64,000 nucleotides of DNA, from contig OZ023273.1 in NCBI GenBank assembly GCA_964007475.1, positions 147,905,308 to 147,969,307 on the forward strand. Direction: 5' to 3'. This stretch comes from Hybos culiciformis (taxonomy: Eukaryota > Arthropoda > Insecta > Diptera > Hybotidae). Shown here piece by piece: positions 38,983 to 52,600 of the stretch (position 1 is its first letter; each line of letters opens with the position of its first letter). The notes below the pieces were generated by a model. The model was not told the DNA's origin. It worked only from the letters and a program-made list of their open reading frames with translations, and searched no databases. Both the position numbers and the translations under genes were made by a program.

Positions 38983-40331
38983 TATATGTATAAATAAATA
39001 TATTTAAAAAATTCGAAATAATTATAATTATTATTATTGCCGCGTAATTCTAGTTCTTACATATATATAAACGAACTGATACTGATAAATTTTTATGGGG
39101 ATTGGAATTTGTTTTTTTTACATATGTGTAGTAACTTAGAAATAAAAAATCCAATAAAAATTGTATGATGAGTATGTAAAAAGAAGTAAAATTTTAAGTC
39201 AATTAATTGAGTAATTTAAGAAAAATTTAATATAAGAACTATTTTTAGGGTTAAGCTCATTTATTTAAAACTATACGATACTAAGTGCATTTACTGCTCA
39301 ATGTTTTCAAAGCTAATATATCAAAAAAATTCAATAGACAATAAAAATAAAGTTAGTATATTTGAATTAAATTCGTAAAATAAATCCTATATGTATATAT
39401 AGTCAATTACAAATGAATAGTATATCGATATTATTAAGTAATACCAGATTATCCAATAAAACAAAAAAAAAAAAAAAAAGGCAACTTTTCCAAGTTTCCA
39501 AACCCATAAAATTTAGAGCTTAGATTATTTATATGTTTTATGATAATAATTTCAATTATTACGAACACTTATTGAACATTTTATTCAACTAATAATAATA
39601 TGCTCATTGCTGACTTATTTTTTTTTTTTTAACAACAACATCGTGCAGAACATTATTTTTTTTTTCTCACTTTTGATATGTGAATTTAAGATTGTCTTTC
39701 TGACATATTTCTAACTAAATCTTTATTTTTTTCATTATTATTATTATTTTTATTTTTTTTTATTATAAATTTACTGACCGCCAAAAGCCGGTCAGTTGTG
39801 CGCTTCAAATATATACATAGTAAAGATAGTTTGCGTGCTTAAAAATATAAGATTTATTTTTTATTTTATTTTAGTTATATTCCAAGCCATATGTTTTTTG
39901 TTCTTTTGTTTTTCATCGTTTTTTAATATTTTTTTTTTTTTATTTTTGTTTTCTTTAATTTTGTTTTGTTTACCTGTAGGGGCGGCATATCATTTTTTAA
40001 TTTTGTTGTTACCAAACATGAACAACAAAATTATCAAGAAAAAATATAACTACACTAGTATATTTAAAAATGTGTACATTATATACATCTATACGACAAA
40101 CAGTCAATAGCAAAAATAATTTTAAATAACTAGCACTAAAAAAAAAATTTGGTTAAAGTCATTAAACTTTAGAGGGAAATACAGTCATTTCGAGCTAATA
40201 AATCTTTTTGAAAAAATAAAAATAAAATAAAAAAAAAACAAAGATTGAAATTTTAATTTCATGTATGTTAATATTTTATTTACAAATAAAAAAAAAAAGT
40301 ATCTAAATTTATAAAAAAATTTTTTTTGATA

Positions 40332-40780
40332 TACCTACCCATTCCATTGGAACAATTTCACTAGACACAATTCAACTAGATAAAATTTCACTGGGACAAT
40401 TCCACTCGGACAATTTCACTAGAACACATTCCACTGGACGCAATTCAACTAGAAAAAAGAATAAAAATTAATTCTCGTTATTGCTGCAATATCCTTCATG
40501 TATTCTAATGGTTCATAATTATTAAAGTTATCCGCTACGCGAGATATATGTTCTGAAATATCTTTGTATATCATTGTTTCCTTTCTCAGTTTTTATTATT
40601 TTGTAATCCATCCTGGATTATACTTATTTTGTGATTAAAATATTATAAAGGCATTGACACTGAATGTAAATTGAAATAATTTTGAATATATAATATTTCG
40701 TAGTGAAATTATACCAAGTTGAATTTTGTCTAGTGGAATTGTGTCAAGTGAAATTGTTCTAACGGAATCGGCCGGTTACC
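40332..40780. mobile_element. Foldback element built of 14-15-bp units
   Basis: The left arm (about 40341-40453) is eight head-to-tail units of the form YMACTRGAYAMAATT, for example CACTAGACACAATTC and CACTCGGACAATTT. The right arm (about 40699-40780), read on the minus strand, has five units. The outer three follow the same order as on the left: CCRTTRGAACAATT, CACTNGACACAATT, then an ACTAGA unit. The ends are related inverted repeats (ACCTACCCATTCC against GGTAACCGGCCGATTCC). The 240-bp centre is non-repetitive and has no coding capacity. No target duplication was identified, so the exact ends are uncertain. Confidence 0.7.
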
Positions 40781-43700
40781 TTTTTTTTATGTACCACCAC
40801 GAAAATAAAAATTTTATATATCATTTACACCGAAAATAATTAATTAGAATTAATAGTCATTTTCATTAATCAATGTCAATGAATGTTTAGTTTATCTAGA
40901 AAATTTAATTAAAAAAAAATACTTGTCCCGGTTGAACTAACCGGTTACCTCTGATATTATGAATAATGAGACCTGATTAAAAATTTAGCTCACGTTATTT
41001 CCTTCCGATAGCCCAGAATACTTTGTATAATCATAATACAACTAGAACATTATATGAAACTATTGGATCGCTTTATAGTAATAAAAAAAATTATTTTTTT
41101 CTTGCTTAAAATAAACTAAATATTTTTTTCCGTATATAAATTTAATTCCCTTTTTTGCCTACCGAATAATATCAAACTGATTCAATCCTTAATTTTTTTT
41201 TGTTTTCGTTTTTTTTTTTTTTTTTTATCTTTAACAAGAATAGAACGAAATTGTAGATAATTTTCATGTTTCTATCTAAGTCAATGTAGTAAAAAAAAAA
41301 AAAAAAAAAAAGATATTTAGAATGAAAAACAAAAAGGCGTTCACATATCGTTAAGAGAGAAAAAAAATTTTTTTTTTTTTTAATTTTGCCTAGGCTTTTT
41401 TTGTTTTGGTCTTGGATGTTGTTTTTTTTTTTTTTTTTTTTTGATCTTATGGCTGTCTATAACTATAATATTAGTACGAAAGATATGTAAAAATTGAAGG
41501 AAAACACAAAATCATGTTAAATTGTAATTTCACATGAAATCAATCTTCGTTAAATATAAAAGAAACGCATGTTTTTGTTTAACAGAATATATATATACAT
41601 ATATTTTGTTTTTTTTTTTAGTAATAATAATAGTCAGAGTAATATTATGTATTTTATGTCTTATGCAATCATTTTTATGAAATTAAATATTAACTGGAAT
41701 GCAATTACATTTTGTTTTTTATATGAAATATATATATGCATATATATGAATTTTTTTTTGATTCTGGTGGATATAAAATCTATTGGACATATAATTTAAA
41801 TTTATTATCTTTGATGCTAATTGCCGGAAGCTGTCAAAAACTATATTCATTATTTTTATACGTATCTATGTTTTATAAAAAAAAAAAAATATTTAAGAAA
41901 ATATTAACATACATGTATTAATGTATTTATATACTTTGAGTATAGAGGAGTAGTACAAAAAATAAATAATCAACCAGAATTCTTAAGTTGGTTAGTATTT
42001 TTTTTTTTATTAAATAAATTAGTTCAAAATAAGAAAAATTATTTACTATTTTTTTTTTTTTTTTTGTAAACACTGGAATTTTTTCATTATAATTATATTT
42101 TTATTACATTATAACAATATAATTGCAGAATAATTTTTGTTTTATTAGTATTTTCCACTATTAAAAAATTATGAAAATATCTGATTTGGATTAATAAAAA
42201 GATATATATTAAATAGTTAAAATTTAAGTTGAATTAAAGAAGGCAAAATTATATTATTATGCAAATTGGAATAAATTTTAAAAATGGCATAGTTAAACTA
42301 AAATTATTTGCAAGAAATTTTGCTAAAAGTACTACATCTCATTTGTAAATTTCAATAAAAATTAAAAACAGATATAAATGCATCTTAGATTTTTTTACAA
42401 CAAAAATAAAATAAATACAAAGTATTAAAAATTACATCAAATTAGCAATCTAAATTAATTGGACCCTTGTTGTGAATACTAATATCATATTTAATATAAT
42501 AATTCTAACTCAATTAAAAATTATATTTCATTTTATTATACTTGTTTGTCTTCTTATATACTTACTTACATATGTACGTTATAGAGCAAAAGAAGAAAAT
42601 AAAAATGGAATAATAATTCACTAAATCATTTCAGGAAAAAACGAAAAAAAAAAAAATAAAATAAAAAATTCCACGAATTCTGAATTGAAATTATTTTTTT
42701 TTATTAAATTGATACTGTAATTATTTTAATTAGCGAATTATGAACAAATCCACCTCCTAATTATTATTTTTACTTTGATTATTGTAAAATAATATATTTA
42801 TGTAGTCGTTTTTGCGGGGGAAAATATATGCATAGAAATGAGCAAATAAAAAGGATAAATTAAAAAAAAAGAAGAAGAAAATCTGTAGAACCATGATTAT
42901 TATTTAAGTTTTAGAACTTTTTTCTTGTCGTAGAGTGTACTTATCTTTTCAAAATTAAATTGCCATTTACTTTGCAACTTGTTTCAAAAAAAAAGTTCAA
43001 GAAAAATCTCTTCATGCCGTCTTCTGGTTTCCTTTTTTTATGTGAAAACAAAAATGCTACTTAATATTAATAATAAGTTCGCTACATAATTATTGTATTA
43101 TAGACTTAACAAATTAATAAAATTATTCATGAACATTTTTTTTAATTTGTTTTTTTTTTTTTCATTTAATTATACAGAGCATTTTGTAACGTTAATGAAA
43201 GTGAAAGGATGCTATATATTTTTTTTGCAACTAGCTAATAGATTTAAAAGAGCAATTTAACTATATCAGTTATATCTTGAATTTTAATTATTTTTTTTTT
43301 CTGATAATTTGACAAATTTTTTGCTTATGCTGCTCAGCAAAAATTACACATCTAGGCCAAATTTGCAAAAAAAAAAAAAAAAAATAGAAAACTTAATTTT
43401 ATTCAAATCATGTTATGGCATATTGCATAATTTGCTTGAAAATATGTTTAAAATAAAAATTAATAAATATTAATTATGTGTTTGAATTTTTTATGCTTCT
43501 GATAATTTATTGGTGATCGCAAAAAATCAACATAAAGTTTTTTTTCTTTTTTTTTTGATATAAGATAAGTAAATCATTGTGAAAAATAAAACCAAAGTAT
43601 TAAGCTTTTAATATCGCCTGCTCAGAAATGAAATAACGTATAATGAAAAGTATAGTTTCGAGTAATTTAAATTTAAAGATTTGAAAATAAAAAAAAACGT

Positions 43701-46700
43701 ATGAAAAAATATCAAGTAGCGTACAATTTTCATCTAAAAAACACATTTTAATCAGCATTAAGAATATTGCAAAGTACTTATAAAATCGAGTACGAGGAAT
43801 CGAATGGTGCTATTGTCAAATAATGACGTATAAATGTCATACGTTGTTTCATTTCTCAGCAGACGATATATTTAAAAAACATATTTTAGATATAAAAAAA
43901 AAACATAAATTATATTTTGTTAGATAATATACATTATGAATGTTTAAAATCCATTTTTAAAAGGAAATAACGAAATATTTTGGCCATAAATTAACATTGT
44001 TTATGATTTTTGGAATTATAGAATTACAACAAAGCTTTCTTTTAGTAAATATTTATTGCTATGATGAATTTTCTGTACTACTACCTATATGATTTTTAAA
44101 TAATTTCTTTATATGAATATTAAAATTAAATATTTAGAGGTTTGAAAACGATTTATACATACTCTTTTAAGTATACGGATTTAATTTGACTTTTCCCCAT
44201 TCCCAGGCAATTAAAACTAGTTTAGGAAAAAAGCAAAAAACCTTTGCGAACATAAAAAAAAAATCTATATTCTTCTTATGATATAAAATATAGAAGAATA
44301 ATTATCGAGAAGTGCTCGAAATATTTCAGTATTATACTTTTTTGTAAATAATAAATTATTAAATTTTTATTATTATTAGTATTATTATTAAACGTTCTAA
44401 TAACTGATACGGCTTATTTTTGGCTGTTCATCTAAAATTTGAAATATTTAAAAATCAAAAATCAATTTTTGTTAGTTTTTTTAAAATGCTAAAAGTTTTT
44501 CAAATAGAAATGTTTGTGATATTGACTTTAAATACATTTTTCAATCAATTACGAATTAAAATACATATTCCTAAAATATTTGGAAATATCGTGACTTTAT
44601 CTTAGCAAATTATAATGTGTCCGGCCTAAACCTCTTTATTTTTTCGTTTTTTTTTTTTGCAAGTATTGAAAAATTTCATAAAGAAAAATGTTACAATAAA
44701 TAATATAATAAATAAACGAAATTATAATTTGTTTTAATAAATTATTAAATTGGTTTAAACAAAATAATTATTTCATTTATAAATTAATTATTTTTCCATA
44801 TCAAACTGTGATGCACGTGGAACTTTATCAAATTATTATTTTATTTTTAATTTTATTTTATTTTTTTTTTGTTTACATGAAGGTGTTTGAGCTGATACTC
44901 ATTTATAGTAAATTATTTAAAAAAAAAAAAAAAAGAATAATCCCCCACAGATTTAATTACCTTGATCAATTAAATTAACATTTTTCATTATATTATATAT
45001 ACATATAATAATTGAATTTAACTTATCCAATTGGGAATAATAAAGCACACAATTATTGATCATAACTAAATTTTAGATTTATTAAACGCAACATTTTTAT
45101 TTTATTTATATTTTAAATATAATTTATGTTAAAGGTTTAATTGTAATAATTTTTTGTCAGAAATACTGTTTTTACTATTGAGGATCTGCAATAATTAAAA
45201 AAAAATAGTTAACCTTCAATTATAAATTTTATTTTTTATTGCTTTTTATTATACTTTTATTGCTAAAAATATTATTGCCAAAATAAGCCGAAAAAAGTCT
45301 TTCATAAATAACATCACAGTTCTCTAGAGTTTTCAATTTTTTTATTTATTTGTAATGCCTTTCTAATTTTCTGCAATCAATATTTATATAAATATATTAT
45401 GTTATACTAACTTGTTATAATTATTTTAAATATTTAATTTAAATAAAATCAATACGATAATGACGACATTTTTGAATTATGAGATCAGAAAACTATTTTA
45501 TTTATAAGCTTTGTTGAATTAAGATTCATAAAGTGAATACAAAACTCATAGTTAGTTTATTACACTAATTATAAAACAAAGTTCATTGGTATCCTTCTTA
45601 GACAGCTCATTTAAATATCGATAATTAATATTGAATTTTTTTTTTTGTTTATTCATAGATTATTTTTGTTAATGAATATATATACTGTAAATATAAATTA
45701 TAAGTTATTATTTCAATTAATGAATTAAACTCGATTATAGTATGTAATTAGTAAATACCTACTTTCTAAATTGAAATAATATTTTTATCTCTATTTTAAA
45801 ACCATTAATTAAACATATATATTTCAATTATAATTTATTCAAAATAATTTATAATGAAAATATTCGTGAGATTTAAAAATACAGATTTTATTGTCTTCGG
45901 ATTCAAAACAAATATTTAAATGTATATATTTTTAATTTATTTAAATAATGTTTATTATTGTTTATTTTGTTTTTAATAACAAGTGATAATTAGGTAATAA
46001 GAAAAAACCAAACTCAGGACATTCATTCTTTATGTATATTAAATATATTATTTCTAGAAACTTTTATACCTACAAGTTAGTTATTAAAGTTAGAGTTTAA
46101 TTGTAATATGTATTTATAATTACTGAATTTACTGTAGACGAAGTTACTAAAAACTGTACGAAACACAACTTAATTGCGCAATTCAAATTTAAAATTACAC
46201 CCTCTAATCTCTATATTATAAAACTCTTTCATTTTATTTATACATAATAAGAGATAGTGTAATACAGCGAATTGAGTTGCTAAAAGCAGTTATTTCATAA
46301 GTATAATTCGAAGTTTATGAATCTTGTATAATCTCGATATATAAATATATAAATTGTGAAAAAAAAATCAATCATTTTTATGCATCACGTAAAAGATTGC
46401 AATCGAATAAAATTAAGGTGATTCAAAAAAGATTTCAACAACTTTAATTTTTTTTTTTCAAACCCGTATCAAAATTGGTCACAATGGTATTTTTATTGAA
46501 AATTTAAATATTATGGAAAATTACATGTTTGATTTTTTTTTTGTACAGTCTATAATGAATTTAACTAAATTTTTGTTTCTCATTAATTTTTCTGTATTTT
46601 TTTGTTATTTTTTGATAAATGATGAAGATGATTTTTCGTTTTATGAAAATCTTTATGAACATCATATAAAGTGATTTGATTTGGTTAATTTTTTTTTATT

Positions 46701-49036
46701 TTCGTGTTACACGTCAGTTTAGGCAATTATAAGGTCAATTAAAATGTCATAAAGTTTAAGAAATATAAATGTTTATATTTTGTGTTTTTTTTTTCTGACA
46801 TATTTTGACTTTTTGACATTTCCATTCAAGGTTAAATTATAATTTTTTTTGTTTAGAAAGATGCAAATTTTGTACATATTTTTGTTTAATTTTGTTCGCA
46901 TTATTAATTTTATAATGAATGCAATTTAAATTATGGAAAAACATTTCAATTAAATTAAAGAAAAATATTTTGTGTAAATAAATCTTGAAGATTTATTAGA
47001 TTAGCAATTTTTGGAATATTTAATTTTAATTTAACTTTGCTTTAACTTTTTAAACAGTTCGAATGAGAATTTTTTATCCTAACACTTCGTTTCCTATTTG
47101 ATATGCTCTGCCTCTGCTTTATCGAGAACTAACATGGTATGAATTATGTAAATCCGGAAATGAAAGTAACTTCTTTTATCATGAAATTTTCATAAATTAG
47201 TCTAAAATCCAGTTCAATCAACTATAAAGCCAGTAATGTTTAAAACAAAATAAATAAATGAAAACTTAAAACAAGGCCAATGGTTTTAAATTGTGAATAT
47301 TTTATATTCATTCAAAGTCAATCCAATATTCACAATAAACAATTGCATGAAAATTTTTTTATTTTTCAATGGAATAATAATTTAATCTTAATTTATTGAA
47401 AAACATTTTAATTAGCGTACATTACAGTTAATTCATCGAATATTACCACAATTGTTCTAAATCCAATTGAATTTGTGGAAAAAAAATCTATTATTCGATT
47501 GTAGAGAATCATAAAAATGTATGATCATGAAATTACTTTAATCTTACACATAAGACTATAAAAATAAAGTATTTATATATTATATGTTAATAATCATTAT
47601 AACTATTTAACTTATGTTAATAATAAATATCTCTACGGCCGATTTAAAGTTGAATGCATAAAGATTTGCTACAATTTGTTAAAATTAGAATAATAAGGAT
47701 TGCAAATAAAGTCGAATAATATTATTATTTGTTTCCACATTGCGTCGAATGCCATTTATTAGCTCTTTATTGTCTAATAAACTAGTTAAAGCTAAATCTT
47801 AATCATATAAATCTTTTTGTGTAATTTTTTTTCTCCCTTTGATAAACTCAAATTAGTTATCACTAAAAACATTTATTAAATAATTTAATTTTCTTCAAAT
47901 CAATTGAAAATTTTTATATAAATTGATTTATATGACCAATATTTTTCCTTTTGTACTTTAAAGTTTTAAACATTTAAATGAAGTTCTGTTTTCCTTAGCA
48001 TTAAACAACATGTGACGTCCACCTACATTGATCAATTGAATTGGTAATCAACTAATTTATTAAAACTTATAATTTAGCTACCGACTTCAATACTAAACTT
48101 TTTGCTGAAAATAAATACAAGAAAGACAGAAACTGCATTGAAGAACTTAAAAATAGTTATCAACACAATAGTCTTGAAAAATAAAAATCATATATACTAC
48201 TCTAACTAGACAATCATAATAAGAATATTCTCTACTCTGTCCACAAAGAATATATATATTTTTTTTTCCAGAATTGGCGAATTCTATTCACATAGGATTA
48301 AATCAATTTATTTTATTGTATAATCATTTATTTTGTCGTAGCAAAATAATAAAGATAATAATAATGCAAAAAAAAAATAAAAAAAAAAATAAAAAAATTA
48401 ATGTAACCGACTAAACTATAATAACTACCGACTAGTAAATTGAATAACACAATAATTCACAATTCCAGTCGCATTAAACTTAATTAAGGCTTCATTTATA
48501 AAAATAAAAAACTAAAAAAAAATACAACAAGATAGGAAGCTAAAAGAAAAGGTATGAACATAATTTTCCTTTTCTCAAATTACCAATATACCATTTTCTG
48601 ACAATTATACACAGAATTATTCAAATAATGAAGTTAAAATTTATTTATTGGAAAAGTATTAAGAAAGTGATAAAATTGATTTTTCACTAAAATTATTAAG
48701 AAATTGATCAATATCAATATAAGTTCTTCATATTAAGCCATTAATTAAATGTTATTCACAAGAATACTTTTATTTCTTATACATATTACCATTGTTAATT
48801 TAATTAAAACCAGCCCTGTTGTTTTATACCAGTTGCCAAATATATAATTTTAAAACAAAATCAATTCAAAGGTACATAACGCAAAGATATATATTTAATT
48901 AAAACATTTTCCCTTAAAGTTTCGCTATCCTTACTCCATTGAATTGTGTTTCTGTATCAAAAATAACTGGTATTGGGTTAAAAAAACCTTTATTTTTGAT
49001 TATAGTATCAATTATTCTATTTTAAACGCTATACAT

Positions 49037-49652
49037 CAGGGGTGTCAATAACGTCGATCGCGATCTACAGATCGATCGCGTAATGATTTTAGGTCGATAT
49101 TTATTTCGTTTCAAATTGCCAATTTCAATTTCAAGAATCAAAAAAAATTATCTAATTTTCCAAACATGTTGGCGCAATTAAAAAGTTCTGCTCTACTAAT
49201 TATGATGAAAATAAATCAAAGAAATTAAGAACGTAATTGAAGAATTTCGTAACCGTTTCGACGATTTTAAAAAACTTTATAATGTAGTTTTATTGATCAG
49301 TTTTCCATTTGATAGCAATATTAAAGCAGAAACAAATGCAGAAAACCTAACCTTTCAACTATGTTTAATATAAATAACATTACACTTGAAGCAGAAATTA
49401 TTACTTTACAAAATGATATTTATATTAGAGTAAGAGCTTCCGAAGATAAATTCTGGAAATATTTAGCAGATGATAAATATCCGAATCTAAAAAATGTGCT
49501 GAAAATACCGAACTTAATTTAACAGACGAACACTTAGAATTTGGATCCCTAAATATTGACTTCTCGTCTTAATCCTACTTTTACAAAAAGTAATCGCACA
49601 GGATTTTAACTACGCGAAGTAGATCTTATAGAAAAATCAGTTGACACCCCTG
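49037..49652 (+). mobile_element. Decayed hAT transposon copy
   Basis: The terminal inverted repeats CAGGGGTGTCAA (49037-49048) and TTGACACCCCTG (49641-49652) are perfect over 12 bp. The copy is flanked by a perfect 8-bp duplication, CTATACAT (49029-49036 and 49653-49660). The left subterminal region has a CGATCGCGATCTACAGATCG inverted motif of the kind seen in this hAT group. The interior keeps remnants of the C-terminal transposase region. At 616 bp it is strongly deleted from an autonomous length of several kilobases. Confidence 0.92.
49240..49622 (+). pseudogene. hAT transposase C-terminal fragment (GTF2IRD2/ZBED5-like), broken
   Basis: Translated pieces in different frames read EFRNRFDDFKKLYNVVLLIS, then EAEIITLQNDIYIRVRASED, then FWKYLADDKYPNLKN, then LTDEHLEF. 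This is the order of the C-terminal part of hAT transposases of the GTF2IRD2/ZBED5-like kind, where an LxxELxxLQ-D segment, a KFPNL segment and an LTDEHL segment occur. Stops and frameshifts separate the pieces. The segment normally between KFPNL and LTDEHL (the dimerisation core with a CEQ-F motif) is missing. It cannot make a working transposase. Confidence 0.75.
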
Positions 49653-52600
49653 CTATACATGCTTTAATAAATTAAAAAAAGAAAATCTGATAAAAATTTG
49701 AAGAAAGATAGTTTGATAAAAGTTTTGATATTAATAGATTATCAATTAGGTAAAATTTCTAAGTAATTAATAATTTCTCTTAACAATTTTTAGAATACTA
49801 AATAACCTGTAATATTTAAATATTCATTTTGGGTGTAATTAACACAATCTCGGAACGTTTCAAGGAAATGATATTCGGTAAAATTTTGAATTTTTTATTT
49901 TTTTTATTTTTTAATAATTCATAAGAATTGCACTTCACTGATGAATAAAAACAATTTTTTTTTTTATATATAGGTACTCTTACAAAATTCCTTATGCAAT
50001 TTTGTTTTTATTATTTTGTCACAGATATTATTTTTTGTTTTTCTGTATATCGTGAATATTTTAAATACATAAAAAAAAATATGTTTTTTTTTATGTACAC
50101 AATGAAAAATAACATAACATTTTTTTCTAAAGATCTCATCGTTGTTTTTTCGTACTTAGAGACAACAAAAAAAAAGCTTTTTGGTTACAAATAAAATAAG
50201 CACAAATTATGAGAATTACTATTTGGTTAAAATTTAAAAAATAATCATCAACTTCTTTTTGTTTATTTTATATAAAATTGAATTTTCTTAATGAATCCGG
50301 CTATTTACTTAGTGTTTTAAAACTTGTCGTAAATGTATAAGAAAAACTTGTTTCAATTATGTACACCGAAACTCATAAATAAAATTAACTATAACTTGTT
50401 CATCATTACTATTTAAGAAAACAAAATTTCAATATAACGCAGACTCATTTTTAAAAGTTTAATTACGAATTTTATGCCATGTTGAACTTAAGATTCAAAA
50501 AACAAGAGTATACCTATTTTCTTTTAATACGAAAAAATAAATTTATAGCATAATGATACCAAAATTAGTAAATATTTCTAAGCAAAAAAAAAAATAGTTT
50601 TGGCAAAGATTATTGCACTATGTATTATTGCATACAATTTTCAAACATTTTATTTTATTATTATTTTTTTTTTTAAGAGAAAAACTTTGATTAAAGCTGC
50701 AGACCTTGAGCCAAAATTTTTTACTTTTAAATTGAGGAAAAAATTGTTTTAATTTCCAATTATAATTTTTTTTTGCAGCAGCAGCATTACTACATTTAAT
50801 TTCATTTATTCTACTTAATTGGTATTTATTAAAAAAATTTTATAAATATTGATGAACAGCAAAAAAAATATTTACATATATAGATAATGTTGGTAAATTC
50901 TCAAGAACTGGTGGGTAAACAAATTAATTTGGATGATATTAATCTTAAAAACATGTAATAAATATGAAGTATGAATAATAATGTAAGAATAAAAATATAT
51001 CTGAATATTGAATTATTTGATGGTTGTCTGAAATAATGTGGTTGTACTGTCATTATATAGATGGTTTGTTTAGTTGTGATAGGTAAAAAAGAATTAATCG
51101 CTTAACACAGTTTCCAAAAATATTGGCTTTTTATTTAATACATGTAACGACCACTTTACTGCATCAGATCATTTTTATGAATTTATTAAATAAATACATA
51201 TTTGTGTATATACATAATAATAAAATTAAGCAAGAAAATGAAGATTTTTATTATGTGTCCATAATACAAACACAGTCCCAAGAGGAAAAAAATTATTAAA
51301 CTAAGTTTAACCTTACCTTGAGTAGACCCTATATCAAAAGATGTATAATTGTATAATGTTACCACATTTATAAGAACATATAGGTTTAAATTAAATAAAA
51401 GGTTGTTTAAAACAATACTTCTCCTATATTTTTATATGTTTACAAACAAACACTAAAAGTTTTTTTGTGCTTGACCTAAAGTAAAGAAGATTAAGAAATC
51501 AATTTAAATAAAATTACTTTTTCAATGTGAAGATAAAAAGCGAAATTGATTTCGATTTCTAAAAACAAATTTTCAGTCTCTTGGAAAAAATTCACAAGAT
51601 TATTTTTATTTTATCATTTTCCTTCTTGTTTTATATTATTACTATACAAACATGGTATTTTTATGTTTTTAACATATTATTATCAATTTCCTTTTAAATA
51701 TTAATTTTTATTTTTTTGTTTTTTTATTAGCAAATTCAATCTTGGAAAATAAAAATTAATTTTACAAAATTCCAATAATATAAGAGTAAATTTATCAGTT
51801 TGTACAATAGTCTGAATCATACTAAACTGGTATATTCAGCTCTTAATATTATGCATTTGACAAAATATGTTTAATTAAATGCTAGTTTCATCATATAGTC
51901 CTTTTTCTTATATTTGGGAAAAAATGTATAAATAGTTCAAAAATTATCTGAAATTCTGGTTATCAAAGTTTTTTATTTGGTTGTATAAAATTCTGTATCA
52001 ATTTGAAATGTAAATATAATTATTTTCAAATACATTACACCTCTCACAAACCCATTTAAAAAAAATCGAAGAATTTCTTGGAAGTATGAAATTGCAAGAA
52101 GTTTGATAAGTTTTATTACGATTGCGAATTAAACTATCATACCAACAGTTTTTCTAGTTTGATTTTTTTTTACAATTTTCAATTATGTTTTCCGTAGAAC
52201 GAAATTATTATTGATTTCTAAGAATATTTTATAAAAAATCGAAAACGAATCAAAATTGTATTTTGTTTTTCTCCATAAATAATAAATATAAAAATATTTA
52301 GGACTTACAAAATAGAAAATAAATGCATTTAATAAAGTTGTCTAAATTGAATGTAAAGTAATAATACGACAACATCATAATTGAAAACCCATAGTAAAAT
52401 ATTATTTTTTTTTTATTTTGCTAGCTGAAGATATAAATATCCTAAAAAAATTTAATTTTCAATTAATTATTTTTTATTTAACTGAAACTCTACTAACTAC
52501 GCACTTCCCAATTTAATTGAAAAAAAAATTACGTATACTCACATTTGCTTCTACATATAATTAACTTTTTTTTGTTAGTTTTCAAACGACTTAAAAAGCT

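Noticed and set aside
39796..40110. 104-codon plus-strand frame
   Set aside because: Hydrophobic low-complexity translation of T-rich intron DNA. A CTGTAGGGGCG within it looked like an acceptor, but no exon in the required phase follows.
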